Shown: positions 4,085 through 5,302 of the stretch, one piece after another
Layout of the letters: each line of letters starts with the position of its first letter
How positions within the stretch are numbered: the first letter of the stretch is position 1
Source: DASPXK01 sp035637315
GTDB lineage: Bacteria; Chloroflexota; UBA6077; JACCZL01
DNA: 5,302 nucleotides
Assembly (NCBI GenBank): GCA_035637315.1
Contig: DASPXK010000150.1
Span: forward strand, 1-5,302
Direction of reading: 5' to 3'
Program-made: the position numbers and the translations under genes
Notes under the pieces: model-generated
What the model was told of the DNA's origin: nothing
Database searches by the model: none
The model's input: the letters and a program-made list of their open reading frames with translations, nothing else

Positions 4085-5302
4085 TTACGCGTTCGGCTGG
4101 CGCTCGATCACGACGAAGTCGGTCACGTCCAGGTCGAGCGTGCAGCGGACGACGTCGTTCTGCTGAACGAACGCGAGCGGGCCGCGCCGAACGCTTCTGA
4201 CGCCGTTGGCGCGACCCACCGCGTGGACGGTCAGTTGGACCGTGCGTGGAGTCTCGGCGAGGCTGGCGAGCGGGATGAGCAGGGCGCGCTCGGTCTCGAG
4301 CAGCCCGGTCTCCACGAGGTGATCGGAGCACTCGGCCCAGTTCCTCGGCAAGCCTTGAGTCGGCAGGGCGATCAGGGTGCGTCGCTCGGGGCTGAAATCG
4401 ACGAGCGGGGTGTGGGTGAACGGTCCGCGGTCGGGCGGCGGAAGCTCGGAGGGAAAGCCACTCTGGACGTACGCCGCGCCGATCAAGCTTCCCCACAGGA
4501 TTGCCAAGCCGCTGCCGTACCGATGGCTCGTAGCGGCCGCTGTCCCGTCCGAGTAGCGCGCCAGCACGTCGGTCCCGGCCGAAGGCTCCAGTTCCTGGCG
4601 GAAGGCGAGCGCGGGTACCTCGACAGGCTGGCGGTCCAGGTCGGCCGTGAGCGTGTCGAGCGGCTCCAGGCGCGGCAGCTCGATCCGGGGTCGAATGAAT
4701 GTCTCTCGCTTCTCGAGCTGTTGGGAGCGTAGGCCAAAGACCGGCTGGAGCGTGGCGAGTGGGCGGTCGTACTCGTCGAGGATACCGCCTCCGGCCGTCG
4801 AGATCAGCGTGCCGCCGGCTGCCACCCAGCTGGCGAGTCCGACGGCGGCATTGGTCGCGAGATGGTCGCCGACCAGATACAGCACTCGGTAAGCGCCGGC
4901 GCCGCCGGCAGCCAGGTCTTCCTCGGTGATGAAATCAATCGGGACCTGCGCATGGCGGAGGGCAAGCCAGAGGAACTTGCGCTCGGCGTTGTAGGCGATG
5001 CTCGGAAAGCCTGGCCTCGGATTCAAGCCGCTAGCCACGCCAGGGGTCGCGCGCTCCCACAGGTCCGTGCTCTCGCTCAGGATAATGGCCGCGCTAGCCG
5101 CGCGCATCGCGCCATCGGCCAGGAGGTCGTCGACGGCGCCGATCTCATAGGTCACGTCGCGCACGGTGCGGTAGCGCGCCAGGTCGTCATGGCGGATATA
5201 GTTCTCGGTTCCGGCGTGCTCCGGCCCCACCTGAAAGAAGTCGAGCGCCTTGGCGCCGTGAGCCAGGGCCGTGTACACGCCGCGCCGAAAGTCGGCGTCG
5301 GT
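4085..5302 (-). CDS. Probable GH42-like glycoside hydrolase, C-terminal 405 residues (N-terminus beyond base 5302)
   Basis: The frame is open from the right edge to the TAA at 4085-4087. The GTG at 5278 is only an internal Val, since TDADFRRG precedes it in frame. Residues 1 to about 65, with A-L-A-H-G-A-K-A-L-D-F-F-Q-V-G-P and T-E-N-Y-I, look like the end of a TIM barrel. Residues about 70-190 resemble the beta-galactosidase trimerisation domain (Glyco_hydro_42M, a glutamine-amidotransferase-like fold). Its features are A-I-I-L-S-E-S-T-D-L-W, then L-R-H-A-Q-V-P-I-D-F-I-T-E-E-D-L, V-L-Y-L-V-G-D-H-L, and W-V-A-A-G-G-T-L-I-S-T-A-G-G-G. The remaining residues, rich in short strands, include Y-G-S-G-L-A-I-L-W-G and a final beta-sandwich-like part ending I-E-R-Q-P-N-A. 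The role is probably hydrolysis of beta-galactosides or plant glycans, but the catalytic glutamates are not clearly in view. It could be a diverged, non-GH42 member of the same clan. Secretion cannot be judged without the N-terminus. Confidence 0.68.
   Translation of the reverse strand, partial: TDADFRRGVYTALAHGAKALDFFQVGPEHAGTENYIRHDDLARYRTVRDVTYEIGAVDDLLADGAMRAASAAIILSESTDLWERATPGVASGLNPRPGFPSIAYNAERKFLWLALRHAQVPIDFITEEDLAAGGAGAYRVLYLVGDHLATNAAVGLASWVAAGGTLISTAGGGILDEYDRPLATLQPVFGLRSQQLEKRETFIRPRIELPRLEPLDTLTADLDRQPVEVPALAFRQELEPSAGTDVLARYSDGTAAATSHRYGSGLAILWGSLIGAAYVQSGFPSELPPPDRGPFTHTPLVDFSPERRTLIALPTQGLPRNWAECSDHLVETGLLETERALLIPLASLAETPRTVQLTVHAVGRANGVRSVRRGPLAFVQQNDVVRCTLDLDVTDFVVIERQPNA

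Noticed and set aside
3972..4732. Long frames on both strands (174 codons minus, 218 codons plus) over the end of the glycosidase gene.
   Set aside because: They overlap the glycosidase frame, which has a coherent domain pattern. Their translations are Arg/Pro/Ala-rich noise.

Overview
The window is GC-rich bacterial DNA (by eye roughly 63-66% G+C, codon third positions mostly G or C). A long array of GAF domains, a DUF433/DUF5615 toxin-antitoxin pair, a GH42-like glycosidase and hairpin-capable intergenic repeats together fit a chromosome of the Chloroflexota (Thermomicrobia-like) type. Other high-GC soil lineages carry the same families, so this is a guess from style; no rRNA or marker gene is present.

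Layout. (1) Bases 1-2133, minus strand: the first 711 codons of a large signalling protein. It has a short basic and coiled-coil N-terminus, three tandem GAF units of about 175 residues that are clearly duplicates of one another, and most of a fourth, divergent GAF domain. The output domain lies beyond base 1. A good sigma-70-type promoter (TTGACA, 17 bp spacer, GATAGT) lies 92-120 bases upstream of the ATG. (2) Bases 2134-2681: a 548-base divergent intergenic region. It holds that promoter, an extended -10 pointing the other way, a 17-bp perfect direct repeat 158 bases apart, and a tandem pair of hairpin-capable GC-rich repeats between the direct repeats. (3) Bases 2682-3224, plus strand: a two-gene toxin-antitoxin operon. 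A 73-residue DUF433 antitoxin is followed, with no intervening base, by a 106-residue DUF5615 PIN-like nuclease that starts at GTG. (4) Bases 3225-3466: non-coding as far as I can see, ending in a 14-bp perfect palindrome right after the next gene's stop. (5) Bases 3467-4039, minus strand: an NADPH-dependent FMN reductase-type flavoprotein. (6) Bases 4085-5302, minus strand: the C-terminal 405 residues of a probable GH42-like glycoside hydrolase, its N-terminus off the right edge.

How the parts relate. The glycosidase and the flavin reductase run in the same direction with a 45-base gap and may be co-transcribed, although a possible extended -10 sits in the gap; no shared pathway is evident. 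The toxin-antitoxin pair is a self-contained accessory module whose long leader carries the repeats, and this is the most mobile-looking part of the window. The two largest genes have no stop (left gene) or no start (right gene) inside the window. The right-hand gene should not be called from the GTG at 5278, because its frame is open to the window edge.
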